Part shown: positions 24,018 to 32,418 of the stretch, in pieces
How positions within the stretch are numbered: position 1 is the first letter of the stretch
Layout: the number at the start of each line of letters is the position of its first letter
NCBI GenBank assembly: GCA_905233825.1
Contig: CAJOFE010000026.1
Coordinates: forward strand, 1-37,177
Length of the DNA: 37,177 bases
Source of the DNA: an uncultured Prevotella sp.
GTDB taxonomy: Bacteria > Bacteroidota > Bacteroidia > Bacteroidales > Bacteroidaceae
Direction: 5' to 3'
Translations under genes and position numbers: made by a program
The notes under the pieces: model-generated
What the model saw: the letters and a program-made list of their open reading frames with translations, nothing else
Database searches by the model: none
What the model was told of the DNA's origin: nothing

Positions 24018-24482
24018 ATGAGACGCATTATCATTTTATCCCTTTTCATCTTTCATCTTTCATTTTGCCCTACAGGGGCACTGGCGCAGACAGGACTGAA
24101 AATCAATGAGCTGTTCCAAGGTCGCGTCATCCCGCAGGAGCGGATGATAGAGACGCGTGTGAGAGGCAAGACGCTGGAGAAATACCAGCTCACCTACTAC
24201 CGCAGCCTGCGCATGAACGTCACATTTGACGAAAACAAACTGTTGGGGCAGCTTCTCGAACAAGACAAGGAAATCAGCATCGACATGCGTTCCTACCGTG
24301 AGAATCCCCACAGCTGGAAAACCTACACCTGCAAGATGCAGCTGCCGTCGAGCAACGGGAAGAACCGTTTCCTCTGCCTACAGGAGAAGTGGGACGTTCG
24401 CCACGAAAAGTGCGAGGTGACCGTCATCTACATGGAGGGGACCGTCGAGAGCTTGGAAGAATTAGAAAAACTATTAAAATAG
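24018..24482 (+). CDS. small exported protein of unknown function
   Basis: A signal peptide (MRRIIILSLFIFHLSFCPTG, then ALAQ) is followed by about 130 residues of mixed alpha/beta character (TGLKINELFQGRVIPQERMI, RVRGKTLEKYQLTYYRSLRM). I do not recognise a domain. The gene is 31 nt after the anti-sigma candidate and 7 nt before the barrel gene, so it is part of the same unit. The gap before it (TTTGAAATTTGAAGTTTAAA) is a degenerate repeat. The signal peptide's HLSF codons are part of a CATCTTTCATCTTTCATTT run. Confidence 0.75.
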   Translation: MRRIIILSLFIFHLSFCPTGALAQTGLKINELFQGRVIPQERMIETRVRGKTLEKYQLTYYRSLRMNVTFDENKLLGQLLEQDKEISIDMRSYRENPHSWKTYTCKMQLPSSNGKNRFLCLQEKWDVRHEKCEVTVIYMEGTVESLEELEKLLK

Positions 24483-24489
24483 CACAAAT

Positions 24490-25377
24490 ATGAAACGCAT
24501 CATTTATTTATCATTTATTATTTCTCATTTGTCATTTAGCAGCGTAGCTGCGCAGAACGACACTCTCGTCATCAATAATCCCCGCAAGGTGACCGTCATA
24601 AGCGGCGACTCCCTGCAGCGCGTCATCGTCAATGGCAAGCAGGGTGACGACGACTTCGTCTATCAGAACACCATTCGCCTCGTTGATGCCAACTACGAGA
24701 GCAGAACCAGCATCAGTCGCGAGCACTGGGACCTCATTCCCTCCGTCAGGCTTGGCAGGCGCTCAGACGACCCGCAGAACTCCAACATCTTCTACAACGA
24801 CATTCTGAGTGCACACCTCGGCCTCGGCTTTACCTGTCCTACCGAAGTAGATGAGCGTGTCAGCTTCTCCACCTTTAAGTCGTGGGAGATATTTGCCACT
24901 ATCTTCCAGTGGGATCACATCTTTGATCGTCGTAGAGAAAATAAACTGTCACTTGGTTTTGGCATTGATTGGAAGAACTACCGCATGACCGACGACCTGC
25001 GCTTCACCAAGGACCTCGACGGCAACGTCATCCTCGACGGCTACCCCTTGGAGTTCGAGCCGAAGTCCTCGCGCATTAAAGTTTTCTCGCTCACCGGCAC
25101 CCTGCGTTTCGAGCACGACTTCGGTAGAGGCTTTGCCATCGGCTTCGGCCCCGTGGTGAACTTCAATACCTATGCCAGCATCAAGACGAAATATAAGTTC
25201 CTAGGCGACAAGTGCAAGCGTGTAGAGAAACACATCCGCCAGCGCCCCATCACCATCGATTGGATGCTGAACATGCGCATCGCCGATTTTCCTCTTTACG
25301 TGAAGTACTCTAACGATGACGTGCTGAAAGACGGAGGCGTGAAGTTCCGCTCGCTTTCTTTCGGACTGTACTTGTAA
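24490..25377 (+). CDS. outer-membrane beta-barrel candidate
   Basis: A 295-residue protein with a signal peptide (MKRIIYLSFIISHLSFSSVA, then AQ). From about residue 75 on it alternates polar and hydrophobic residues in strand-like segments (AHLGLGFTCPTEVDERVSFS, LSLGFGIDWKNYRM, VFSLTGTLRFEHDF, GFAIGFGPVVNFNTY) and ends in FRSLSFGLYL, a plausible barrel-insertion signal. No named family is recognised. It closes the sigma-factor unit and is a candidate target or partner of the signalling. The transcript ends at the 18-bp hairpin just downstream. Confidence 0.7.
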   Translation: MKRIIYLSFIISHLSFSSVAAQNDTLVINNPRKVTVISGDSLQRVIVNGKQGDDDFVYQNTIRLVDANYESRTSISREHWDLIPSVRLGRRSDDPQNSNIFYNDILSAHLGLGFTCPTEVDERVSFSTFKSWEIFATIFQWDHIFDRRRENKLSLGFGIDWKNYRMTDDLRFTKDLDGNVILDGYPLEFEPKSSRIKVFSLTGTLRFEHDFGRGFAIGFGPVVNFNTYASIKTKYKFLGDKCKRVEKHIRQRPITIDWMLNMRIADFPLYVKYSNDDVLKDGGVKFRSLSFGLYL

Positions 25378-25378
25378 A

Positions 25379-25421
25379 TTTAGGCACGGATTCTTGGTAA
25401 ATTCAAGAATCCGTGCCTAAA
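25379..25421. terminator. hairpin between convergent genes
   Basis: Perfect 18-bp arms TTTAGGCACGGATTCTTG and CAAGAATCCGTGCCTAAA with a 7-nt loop. It lies between the convergent barrel gene and proC, so it probably stops transcription from both sides. The T tracts after it are short, so a strong pause or a RNA-stabilising role is also possible. Confidence 0.8.
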
Positions 25422-25449
25422 AATGTATTTTCCGTGAAAAACTCTCCTT

Positions 25450-26229
25450 TTACTTCGCCCCAGCTTTCAGCCCTCGGATGACGGCAGAGGTGAAGCCGGC
25501 ATGTTCCATTTCGTTCAGGCCCTTGATGGTGACTCCGCCGGGGGTGGTGACGAGGTCGATGGCGGCCTCGGGGTGCAGGTTAGTGGCTTCGAGCAGTTCT
25601 ACGGCGCCCTTCATGGTCTGCATGACGATGTGCTTGGCATCGTCGGCCTTGAAGCCCAGCTCCACACCGCCTTCGGAGGCAGCACGGACGTAGCGCATGG
25701 CGTAGGCGATGCCGCAGGAGGCCAGCGTGGTGCCTGCTGCAAGATGCTGCTCGTCGGTGATGAGCACCTGTCCCATCGCCTCGAAGATGGCCTTCACCTG
25801 TTCCGTATGCTGGGGCTTAGCCTCAGCTGTGGGCACGAGGAACGTCATCGATGCCAGCTGGGCAATGGCGATATTGGGGATGCAGAGGAACAGCGGCAGG
25901 CCTTCAATGCCTGTCCATTCCTGTATCTTGGCTGAAGGAACACCAGCGGCAATGACCACCAGTATCTTCTCTGTGCTGAGGGCGGAGCTGATGCCTCGCA
26001 GCACCTGCTCCACCAACCAGGGTTTTACGACGACCATCACCACGTCGGCCTCGGCAGCCGCCTTTCTGTTGTCAGTGGTGACGCTGATGCCCTTAGCGGC
26101 AAACTTGTCGAGCACGGCCTGCGAAGGGTCGCTGACGCAGATGTCGTCGTTGTTGAACTGCGGACTTGCAATGAGTCCTTCTACCGTGGCGCCACCCATA
26201 GCGCCGGCTCCAATGACTGCTATCTTCAT
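25450..26229 (-). CDS. proC: pyrroline-5-carboxylate reductase
   Basis: This enzyme reduces 1-pyrroline-5-carboxylate to proline with NAD(P)H, the last step of proline synthesis. The 259 residues begin with the dinucleotide-binding motif VIGAGAMGGATVEG, then VVMVVVKPWLVEQVL, and end in the conserved helix-and-loop block AIDLVTTPGGVTIKGLNEME with RGLKAGAK. The start is 27 nt after the GH5 gene with no clear promoter in the gap, so expression probably depends on reading through from upstream. It seems to be the last gene of the arg cluster from which it has been separated by the GH5 and ORF6N genes. Confidence 0.95.
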   Translation of the reverse strand: MKIAVIGAGAMGGATVEGLIASPQFNNDDICVSDPSQAVLDKFAAKGISVTTDNRKAAAEADVVMVVVKPWLVEQVLRGISSALSTEKILVVIAAGVPSAKIQEWTGIEGLPLFLCIPNIAIAQLASMTFLVPTAEAKPQHTEQVKAIFEAMGQVLITDEQHLAAGTTLASCGIAYAMRYVRAASEGGVELGFKADDAKHIVMQTMKGAVELLEATNLHPEAAIDLVTTPGGVTIKGLNEMEHAGFTSAVIRGLKAGAK

Positions 26230-26256
26230 ACTTGGTATTCTTTTTATCTACTAACT

Positions 26257-29200
26257 TTATCGCTTTACATGAATTATTTTGCCGGCACGAATGTAGAATC
26301 CGGGTCGTAGGAGATTCAGCTTGCCAGATTCCGCACCTTCCACGCGTCGGCCTTGCAAGTCATAGACGGAAGCGTTGGCCTCATCAACACCTATTTCCTC
26401 AATGCCTGTAGGCACGGTCACCGTCAGCACACCGGGCTGCAGATATATGGGCAAGTCGCTTTTGGTTGTGCCTTTGCCAACTCTAATGACATAGCTGCCA
26501 GCGGGCGACTGTTTCCTTGCTGTACAGCTTAACAGTGGCTGTCCTGTAATGTCAGCCCCACTCACGACGTAGGTCAACTTCGGGTTGTCCTGTCCCTGCT
26601 CGCGCGTCTTGTCATCGGCATAGATAACGGTGCCCAGACGCAGCAGCGTCAGCTTCTTGATTTGTATCGTGTGCCAGTTCGTGCCTGGCTTTTCTGCCGT
26701 TAGGCCCAAGCGCAGTATGCCGTCAGTGACGTGGGCATAGACGGTATAGACTCCGTTCTCGCTCACTGCCGTGCCGATATGTGCCTTCACGTAACAGCGG
26801 CGCTCGTTGGCACTGACATAGACCACGTCTGTAGCGCCGTCCTTCAGGTCAGAAGCAAAGCCGCGCCCGTCAGTATATTGTGCGTTGGCATACAGTTCTA
26901 CGGCATAGTCGCCGTTCTCCAGTCCCGTGATGGTCTGGTGCATCATCTCGCCTGTGGTCTCGGTCGTCTCTTCGTAGGTCTCCATCATCTGTGCCCGCCG
27001 TCCGTCGTTAGTGGTGATGGCAGGTGCAAACTCCGTAGCACAGACACCCCATGCGTTCCAAGCTTCTTGCGATGTGCCTACGCGAGCCGTCAGGTCTTCG
27101 TCCTGCGGTGCGGCACTGGCTACGATGGTCAGCGTGCCCTGCTCGTAGCTCAGCTCATAGTTCTTGGCCTTGCCGCCGCTCACCTTGATGGGATAGCTGC
27201 CTGCGGGTGACGACGAAGTGGCAGTGGTCGTGGCTCGTGGCTTCGTGGTGAATGCCGTTGCCTCGTTGTCGTTGTTGCGGAAGCCGTCGTAGGTCAGCGT
27301 GAACGTCGGAATGGCGTCGCCCTCGGTGATGGTCTCGTCCTTTGCGCCCACCGTCAGCGGAGCTTTGGTGATGGTCAGCGTGCCAGCCACATACAGTACG
27401 CGCTCATTGGTTTCCGTTCCACGTTCCACCGTGATAGGATAGGTGCCTACTGGCGAGGCGCTCGTGGCGGTGGTGGTCAGCTGGGGCGTGCCGTCAAGGG
27501 CAGGGCCGTCGGCGGTATAGGTCAGTTCCGGCATCTCGTCGCCATAGACCATTGTCTTGTTATCGGCGGTGACGGTGGTCTCAGGTAGCTTGACGAGCCG
27601 TTTGATTTGTATGGTATGCCAGTTAGTGCCAGGCTTCTCAGCTACCATGCTGATGCGCAATTTGCCGTCGGTCACGGTGGTGTTGATGCGGTAGAAACCA
27701 TTCCAAGGCACTGATTCACCGAAACGGACATCAACGTATGTGCGCTCACCGTTAGCCTCTACATAGGCTACATCTTCATCACCTTCCTCTACCGATGTGT
27801 CGAAACCACGATTTGGTGTATAGACGGCATTGGCAAACACCTCCACCACGTAGTCGCCGTTGGGAAGTCCTGTCACCTCCTGCCACATCAGTTCGCCTGT
27901 GGTCTCGGTCGTTCCCACGTATATCTCGGTCATCTGTGCTGTCCGTCCGTCTTTGGTCTTGACGGCGGGGGCATACTGGGTGTTTGTCGTTCCCCAAGCG
28001 TGCCAGTTATCCTGTGAAATGCCCACACGGGCGGTCAGGTCAGTGCCATCAATGGGATCCTCGTGAATGATCAGCGTACCATTTTGCATACAGCTCAACT
28101 TGTAGTTCCCATTAGTCATACCACCCGTAGCCACAATTGGGTAGCTGCCAGCTGGTGCATGGCGGGTAGCTTCCGTGTAAGTCGTAGGAGCTGTGGCGAT
28201 GGCAGTGCCCTCGGTATCGCCATTACGGAAACCACTGTATGTAATGTTAACGGACGGGATTTCTTCTCCCTCGTACATCTCCGCATTGCCAGGAGTCATG
28301 CTAAGGACGGCAGGCAGCACGGTCATGCGCCCCGGAAAATAACGAATGTCGTCATCGGCATCACTGCCAGCCTCGGCAGTGATGTTGTAGTTCCCCACGG
28401 GCGAAGATTTCGTGGCTGTCGTAGTGAGTTTAGGTGTGCCCACATGAGCAAAGCCACTGACGGTGTAAGGCAACTGCGGCACCTCATCGCCATAGCGCAT
28501 GGCTGCATCACTGGCTTTGATTGTGGTGGACTGTACATAACGGACCGGATTTACACCGTCATTACTTAGAAAAAGCTCCTTGACGCTTAGTGAACTTTCG
28601 TATACCCAGAAACTCACTGTCTCAATATGAGTGAGGTCTATGTTGGGTAACTGATGCAGGTCTATAACCTCTTCCGTCTTACCAGCCAAGTCAACAAAAG
28701 CCTCCCCTTCGTCACCTCCATGTGAAACTAATCTAAGTCCTGCATTAAAAGCTGCGGGTTCGTTCATACGCATCACCAAATATTGATAGTCAAGTAAGTC
28801 TATACTTTTGCAAAGCGATATACCATCGATAGGATTATATTCGGTGTATGCCCACCCCATGTCTCCAATTCCTGAAAACGTATGTGTAGCTTCATCAAAC
28901 GTAGCTTCAAAGAAATTCTCAACACCCTCTTGGGTCAGCGGGAACAACTGCGACTGAACAGTAAACTGAGTGTTGAAAGCCTTTCCTGTACCGTCGGTGT
29001 ACTGGCCATGTATTGTGGCTGTGCCTTCACTCTTAACGAAAATGTTGCCGTGGTTGACTACAAGTACACTCTCGTCAGAACTATTCCAAACTGCATCGCC
29101 CGCCACGTTCCACTTCCGTCCGTCGTTGAAAGTGGCCATCAGCGCGAGCGGTATTACCTTGTTTGGAAGCACACAAGAGGGGGCCTCTACCAACTCAACG

Positions 29201-30321
29201 CTGGTAGCACTCAAGGAAGAAGGAGAGGCGTATTTGGTCTTTGCATACTCCTTATACCACTCTTTTAATGCCATACATGGACCTTCAGGGTCGTTTGATG
29301 GACTTAGTGTCTCTGATGGCAAGCCTGTATTTGCTAATTCCACACTTGGATTAAGCAAATTGAAACTCACGTTGCCTAACTCATCCATCACACGTTTCAA
29401 GTTGATACCGAAGTCACTGGTCAGAGCAGGGTCTTCTACCATTTCTCCATCAAAAATTCCATAACTTCCTGGCCAACTCGTTTCAGTTACCATGATGGGA
29501 GCCATATTGCTGGCTGGTTTCACAGTTGCATCCCAAAATTTCCTGATACTATCATAATCTCTTCCACCAAACCAGTCGTATCCATGAACGGCATAACCAA
29601 TGTTACCACCTTCTATGGGATAGGAAGCATAGCCCCGATATTCCCACTGACAACCACTTCCTGGTATCCAAATTATCTGCTGACAACCATTGTTTCGGAT
29701 GATATCGACCATTGGCTGATAATAGGCTTTCAGTGTACGGAAGTCATTCAAGCTACCGTCGCTACCTTGAAAATGTCCTGGTTCGTTGGCCAGTTCAAAC
29801 ATTACGCCAGGATTGTTCTTGATGCGCGGATGACTACTGACATAGTCCCAATATTTCATCAGTCGTTGCCATAATGGGTCACCTATTTCCCTATATCCCC
29901 CGTCATTATCATTCACATCGCACATCAACACCACGTAGATACCCTTGCTGTTTAGATAATCTATGCGTGGCAGATAGTAAGTTTCAAATAAATTGTTGCG
30001 AACAAAACCATCAAAGTCGGAAGGTGATGTTTCGTAGTTTGAAAAATGAAACCGTGCATAATCCATCTTCCATCCGCTGTTCAAAATGGAATCAGTAGTC
30101 AGTTTCCAAAGCATAAAGTCTCGCTCCATATTGTCACCTGCCTCGGGAATGTCAAAGTAAAAATTTCCCCAATTACTTATCCACCCGTGTAGCGTCACGA
30201 TGTCGCCTGCCGGGTTCTTTAGGTATCGTCCGTCCACATGTAGCGGCTCGAGGTCATGTGCCTGCATGCCTATCGACATCAGCAGGGCGCAAAGGAAGGA
30301 TAATAGTTTCACTTTAGGCAT
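26257..30321 (-). CDS. secreted GH5-family glycoside hydrolase with MBG and duplicated modules
   Basis: A 1354-residue secreted enzyme. After a signal peptide (about 1-21) residues 25-345 form a GH5-like (beta/alpha)8 domain: FELANEPGHF gives the acid/base Glu180 and PIMVTETSWPG the nucleophile Glu280. The bond cleaved (cellulose, mannan or xylan) cannot be read. A bacterial Ig-like domain follows (about 365-455), then a jelly-roll-like region (about 465-590). The rest has five MBG-like units (about 597-755, 910-1070, 1230-1300) and two near-copies of a module of about 150 residues (759-910 and 1073-1228; each begins DLTARVGxSQ and ends KPGTNWHTIQIK). The end (VYDLQGRRVEGAESG ... PGFYIRAGKIIHV) resembles a type IX sorting tail. 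The catalytic part is visibly more AT-rich than the MBG part. It sits 23 nt after an ORF6N gene. Confidence 0.9.
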   Translation of the reverse strand: MPKVKLLSFLCALLMSIGMQAHDLEPLHVDGRYLKNPAGDIVTLHGWISNWGNFYFDIPEAGDNMERDFMLWKLTTDSILNSGWKMDYARFHFSNYETSPSDFDGFVRNNLFETYYLPRIDYLNSKGIYVVLMCDVNDNDGGYREIGDPLWQRLMKYWDYVSSHPRIKNNPGVMFELANEPGHFQGSDGSLNDFRTLKAYYQPMVDIIRNNGCQQIIWIPGSGCQWEYRGYASYPIEGGNIGYAVHGYDWFGGRDYDSIRKFWDATVKPASNMAPIMVTETSWPGSYGIFDGEMVEDPALTSDFGINLKRVMDELGNVSFNLLNPSVELANTGLPSETLSPSNDPEGPCMALKEWYKEYAKTKYASPSSLSATSVELVEAPSCVLPNKVIPLALMATFNDGRKWNVAGDAVWNSSDESVLVVNHGNIFVKSEGTATIHGQYTDGTGKAFNTQFTVQSQLFPLTQEGVENFFEATFDEATHTFSGIGDMGWAYTEYNPIDGISLCKSIDLLDYQYLVMRMNEPAAFNAGLRLVSHGGDEGEAFVDLAGKTEEVIDLHQLPNIDLTHIETVSFWVYESSLSVKELFLSNDGVNPVRYVQSTTIKASDAAMRYGDEVPQLPYTVSGFAHVGTPKLTTTATKSSPVGNYNITAEAGSDADDDIRYFPGRMTVLPAVLSMTPGNAEMYEGEEIPSVNITYSGFRNGDTEGTAIATAPTTYTEATRHAPAGSYPIVATGGMTNGNYKLSCMQNGTLIIHEDPIDGTDLTARVGISQDNWHAWGTTNTQYAPAVKTKDGRTAQMTEIYVGTTETTGELMWQEVTGLPNGDYVVEVFANAVYTPNRGFDTSVEEGDEDVAYVEANGERTYVDVRFGESVPWNGFYRINTTVTDGKLRISMVAEKPGTNWHTIQIKRLVKLPETTVTADNKTMVYGDEMPELTYTADGPALDGTPQLTTTATSASPVGTYPITVERGTETNERVLYVAGTLTITKAPLTVGAKDETITEGDAIPTFTLTYDGFRNNDNEATAFTTKPRATTTATSSSPAGSYPIKVSGGKAKNYELSYEQGTLTIVASAAPQDEDLTARVGTSQEAWNAWGVCATEFAPAITTNDGRRAQMMETYEETTETTGEMMHQTITGLENGDYAVELYANAQYTDGRGFASDLKDGATDVVYVSANERRCYVKAHIGTAVSENGVYTVYAHVTDGILRLGLTAEKPGTNWHTIQIKKLTLLRLGTVIYADDKTREQGQDNPKLTYVVSGADITGQPLLSCTARKQSPAGSYVIRVGKGTTKSDLPIYLQPGVLTVTVPTGIEEIGVDEANASVYDLQGRRVEGAESGKLNLLRPGFYIRAGKIIHVKR

Positions 30322-30344
30322 TTTTAAGGTTTTAAAGGTTATAC

Positions 30345-30929
30345 TTATTTTTGGTTCTCATTCTTCTCCCTTCGTTTCTGAATGGCGACGTAGCCAATCT
30401 CTGGCAAAGGTTCTTGCTGTTTCTCGCCCAGCTGTGTCAAGGCTTCATAAACCTGTATCAGCTCCTTGCGTGTTTCTTCCACAGCCGATTGAGTAGCAGC
30501 ACCAGTGTCCTCTAAAGCTTTCACTCGTTGCCGCAAGTCTTCAATGTCCTTTTGTGTAGCCAATACTGGTAAAGCCTGACGGACAGCGACAAAAGCTCGC
30601 ATGATGGTAATGTTGGTATCAATAGCAATATCACTACGCAAGATACCACTCAGCATAGCTACACCTTGTTCTGTAAATGCATAAGGTGGACGTCTCAATC
30701 CTATCCTATCTGATTTGGAGGTCACAATTTGTGACTTCCAAAATAGGAATTCGTCTTTCGTCAGCTGAAACATGAAGTCCTCAGGGAATCGTCTGATGTT
30801 GCGTTTGACTGCTTGTATCAGTGCTTTCGTTTCAACTTCATACATAGCAGCCAAATCGCGATCGAGCATCACGCGCTGGCCACGAATCTCATATATCTTC
30901 CGCTTTATCGGTTCTAACTCATCCATCAT
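30345..30929 (-). CDS. ORF6N domain protein (KilA-N-related DNA-binding)
   Basis: The 194 residues contain an ORF6N domain at about 8-95: YEIRGQRVMLDRDLAAMYEV, VKRNIRRFPEDFMFQL and PYAFTEQGVAMLSGIL. This is a DNA-binding domain of phage and mobile-element regulators that is also scattered over Bacteroidetes chromosomes. A coiled-coil tail follows (QKDIEDLRQRVKALEDTGA). The gene is wedged between argD (17 nt upstream) and the GH5 gene (23 nt downstream), is more AT-rich than the arg genes, and has no phage genes around it. Its target is unknown. Confidence 0.9.
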   Translation of the reverse strand: MMDELEPIKRKIYEIRGQRVMLDRDLAAMYEVETKALIQAVKRNIRRFPEDFMFQLTKDEFLFWKSQIVTSKSDRIGLRRPPYAFTEQGVAMLSGILRSDIAIDTNITIMRAFVAVRQALPVLATQKDIEDLRQRVKALEDTGAATQSAVEETRKELIQVYEALTQLGEKQQEPLPEIGYVAIQKRREKNENQK

Positions 30930-30946
30930 TTTAGGATTTCCTGCTA

Positions 30947-32086
30947 TTAGTCTTCTTCTGGCTGTACTCTAATCAGTCGCTCGATGAAATCGTCGGCCTC
31001 GGCCTTCGTCAGGCAAAGTGGTGGCAACAGGCGCAGGATGTTCTGACCAGCGGCACCTGTGAAGCAATGCTCATGGCGGACGAGGGGCTTACGCACCATA
31101 GCGTGAGGCATGTCGAGCTCGATGCCTATCATCAGGCCTCGGCCGCGCACGTCCTTGATGTGCGAACTGCCGATGCCGCGAATGCCGTCCATCAGGTAGT
31201 CGCCGATGACGCGGGCGTTCTCCACCAGTCCTTCGCTCTCCATCACGTCGAGCGTGGCCAGGGCTGCGGCGCAAGCCAGGTGGTTGCCGCCGAAGGTGGT
31301 GCCCAGCTGTCCGTATTCGGGCACGAAGTCGGGGCTGATGAGCACGGCGCCCATTGGGAAACCGTTGGCAATGCCCTTCGCCATCGTGATGATGTCGGGC
31401 TTGATGCCCAGATGCTGGTGGGCGAAGAACTTGCCGCTACGACCATAGCCGCACTGAATCTCATCGGCGATGAGGGGCACGTGGTAGCGCTGGCAGGCAT
31501 AGGCCAGCTTCTGGGCGAACTCGGGCGTAGCCATCTTCACGCCGCCCACACCCTGAATGCACTCGAGGATGACGGCGGCGATGCCTCCACGGCTCAGCTC
31601 GCGAATCCACGGCTCGATGTCGTTCAACGGCAGGAAACGCACGTGGTGGTTGTCGTTGATGGGGGCCACAATCTTGCGGTTGTGCGTCACCTCGACGGCC
31701 AGACTGGTACGTCCGTGGAAGGCACCCTCGCAGGAGAGGACGCGCACGTTGCCCGTCTTGAACGATGCCAGCTTCAGCGCGTTCTCGTTGGCCTCGGCAC
31801 CGCTGTTGATGAGGAAGAGCTGATAATCCTCGTAGCCCGAGATATTCCCCAGGCGCTCAGCCAGCTCGGCCTGCAGCTTGTTGACGACGGAGTTGGAGTA
31901 GAAACTGATCTTATTGAGCTGTTCTGTCACCTTCTCAATATAGTGGGGATGGGAGTGTCCGATGGAGATGACGGCATGTCCGCCGTAGAGGTCGAGATAC
32001 TCCTGTCCCTTGTCGTCCCACACTTTACAACCTTTGCCCTTGACGATGTTCACGTCGAAGAGGGGATATACGTCGAATAGTTTCAT
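30947..32086 (-). CDS. argD: N-acyl-ornithine aminotransferase (acetylornithine transaminase family)
   Basis: A PLP enzyme that makes N-acetyl- or N-succinylornithine from the matching semialdehyde and glutamate. The 379 residues show DLYGGHAVISIGHSHPHYIE, FLINSGAEANENALKLAS, LIADEIQCGYGRSGKFFAHQ and the PLP lysine in TMAKGIANGFPMGAV. Since the carbamoyltransferase in this window points to succinylated intermediates, the true substrate may be N-succinylornithine. The gene has its own promoter just upstream, apart from the argR-led part of the cluster. The ORF6N gene follows closely. Confidence 0.94.
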   Translation of the reverse strand: MKLFDVYPLFDVNIVKGKGCKVWDDKGQEYLDLYGGHAVISIGHSHPHYIEKVTEQLNKISFYSNSVVNKLQAELAERLGNISGYEDYQLFLINSGAEANENALKLASFKTGNVRVLSCEGAFHGRTSLAVEVTHNRKIVAPINDNHHVRFLPLNDIEPWIRELSRGGIAAVILECIQGVGGVKMATPEFAQKLAYACQRYHVPLIADEIQCGYGRSGKFFAHQHLGIKPDIITMAKGIANGFPMGAVLISPDFVPEYGQLGTTFGGNHLACAAALATLDVMESEGLVENARVIGDYLMDGIRGIGSSHIKDVRGRGLMIGIELDMPHAMVRKPLVRHEHCFTGAAGQNILRLLPPLCLTKAEADDFIERLIRVQPEED

Positions 32087-32111
32087 ATTGCCTGATATTT
32101 ATATTCGTGTG

Positions 32112-32119
32112 CAAAGATA
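32112..32119 (-). promoter_or_regulatory. -7 promoter element of argD
   Basis: TATCTTTG on the minus strand, 25 nt before the ATG at 32086, a good match to TAnnTTTG. A TTTG is 14 nt upstream of it, closer than usual. It would allow argD expression apart from the upstream arg genes. Confidence 0.65.
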
Positions 32120-32314
32120 CAGCAAAAATCCGACAAACCGTTACTTTCGCCCATCTTTTTGCATAAAATAGTGGTATTTGGCGCCTGTAATGCATACGTG
32201 TGGCATAATTATTCCCTTATCTGCACACCAAAAGGAGGCACCAAATAGGGATAAAGGACGGTGAAAACAGGGTGAGAACGGGCCGAAAACAGGGATGGAG
32301 AAGGCTTCTTTCGA

Positions 32315-32402
32315 GTACCGAGCGCCCGCTCCGCATATGCGGGCCTCCCGCTCGGCATATAAGGGGCGCGGGCTCGGTATATGCGGAGCGGGAGGTCGGT
32401 AC
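32315..32402. repeat. modular GC-rich inverted repeat
   Basis: Left arm GTACCGAGCGCCCGCTCCGC-ATAT (32315-32338) and the right arm (32379-32402) are inverse copies with 22 of 24 positions matching. The middle repeats the same word again: TCCCGCTCGGCATATA (about 32346-32361) and, inverted, CGGGCTCGGTATATG. The whole is thus several copies of CCCGCTCsGCATAT in alternating orientation. The role is unknown; it could be a protein-binding array or a transcript-processing structure. Confidence 0.75.
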
Positions 32403-32418
32403 CGTTTTTTGTACTATG

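Larger units (their letters stand above)
32087..32418. other. gap between the HU-like gene and argD with repeats
   Basis: No gene is seen. The stretch holds the argD promoter (32112-32119), three loose copies of a GTGAAAACAGGG-like word (about 32260-32297), and a GC-rich modular inverted repeat (32315-32402) followed on the plus strand by six T. Transcription from the HU-like gene would run through it toward argD. Confidence 0.6.

Noticed and set aside
31067..32080. Long plus-strand open frame opposite argD
   Set aside because: Antisense shadow of a conserved gene; residues show no family resemblance and the codon pattern is that of argD read backward.
32260..32297. GTGAAAACAGGG repeats as a CRISPR array
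   Set aside because: Too short and imperfect, no regular spacers, no cas genes.
32315..32410. GC-rich inverted repeat as a plus-strand terminator
   Set aside because: Six T follow on the plus strand, but there is no plus-strand gene ahead of it; the modular structure is more than a terminator needs.
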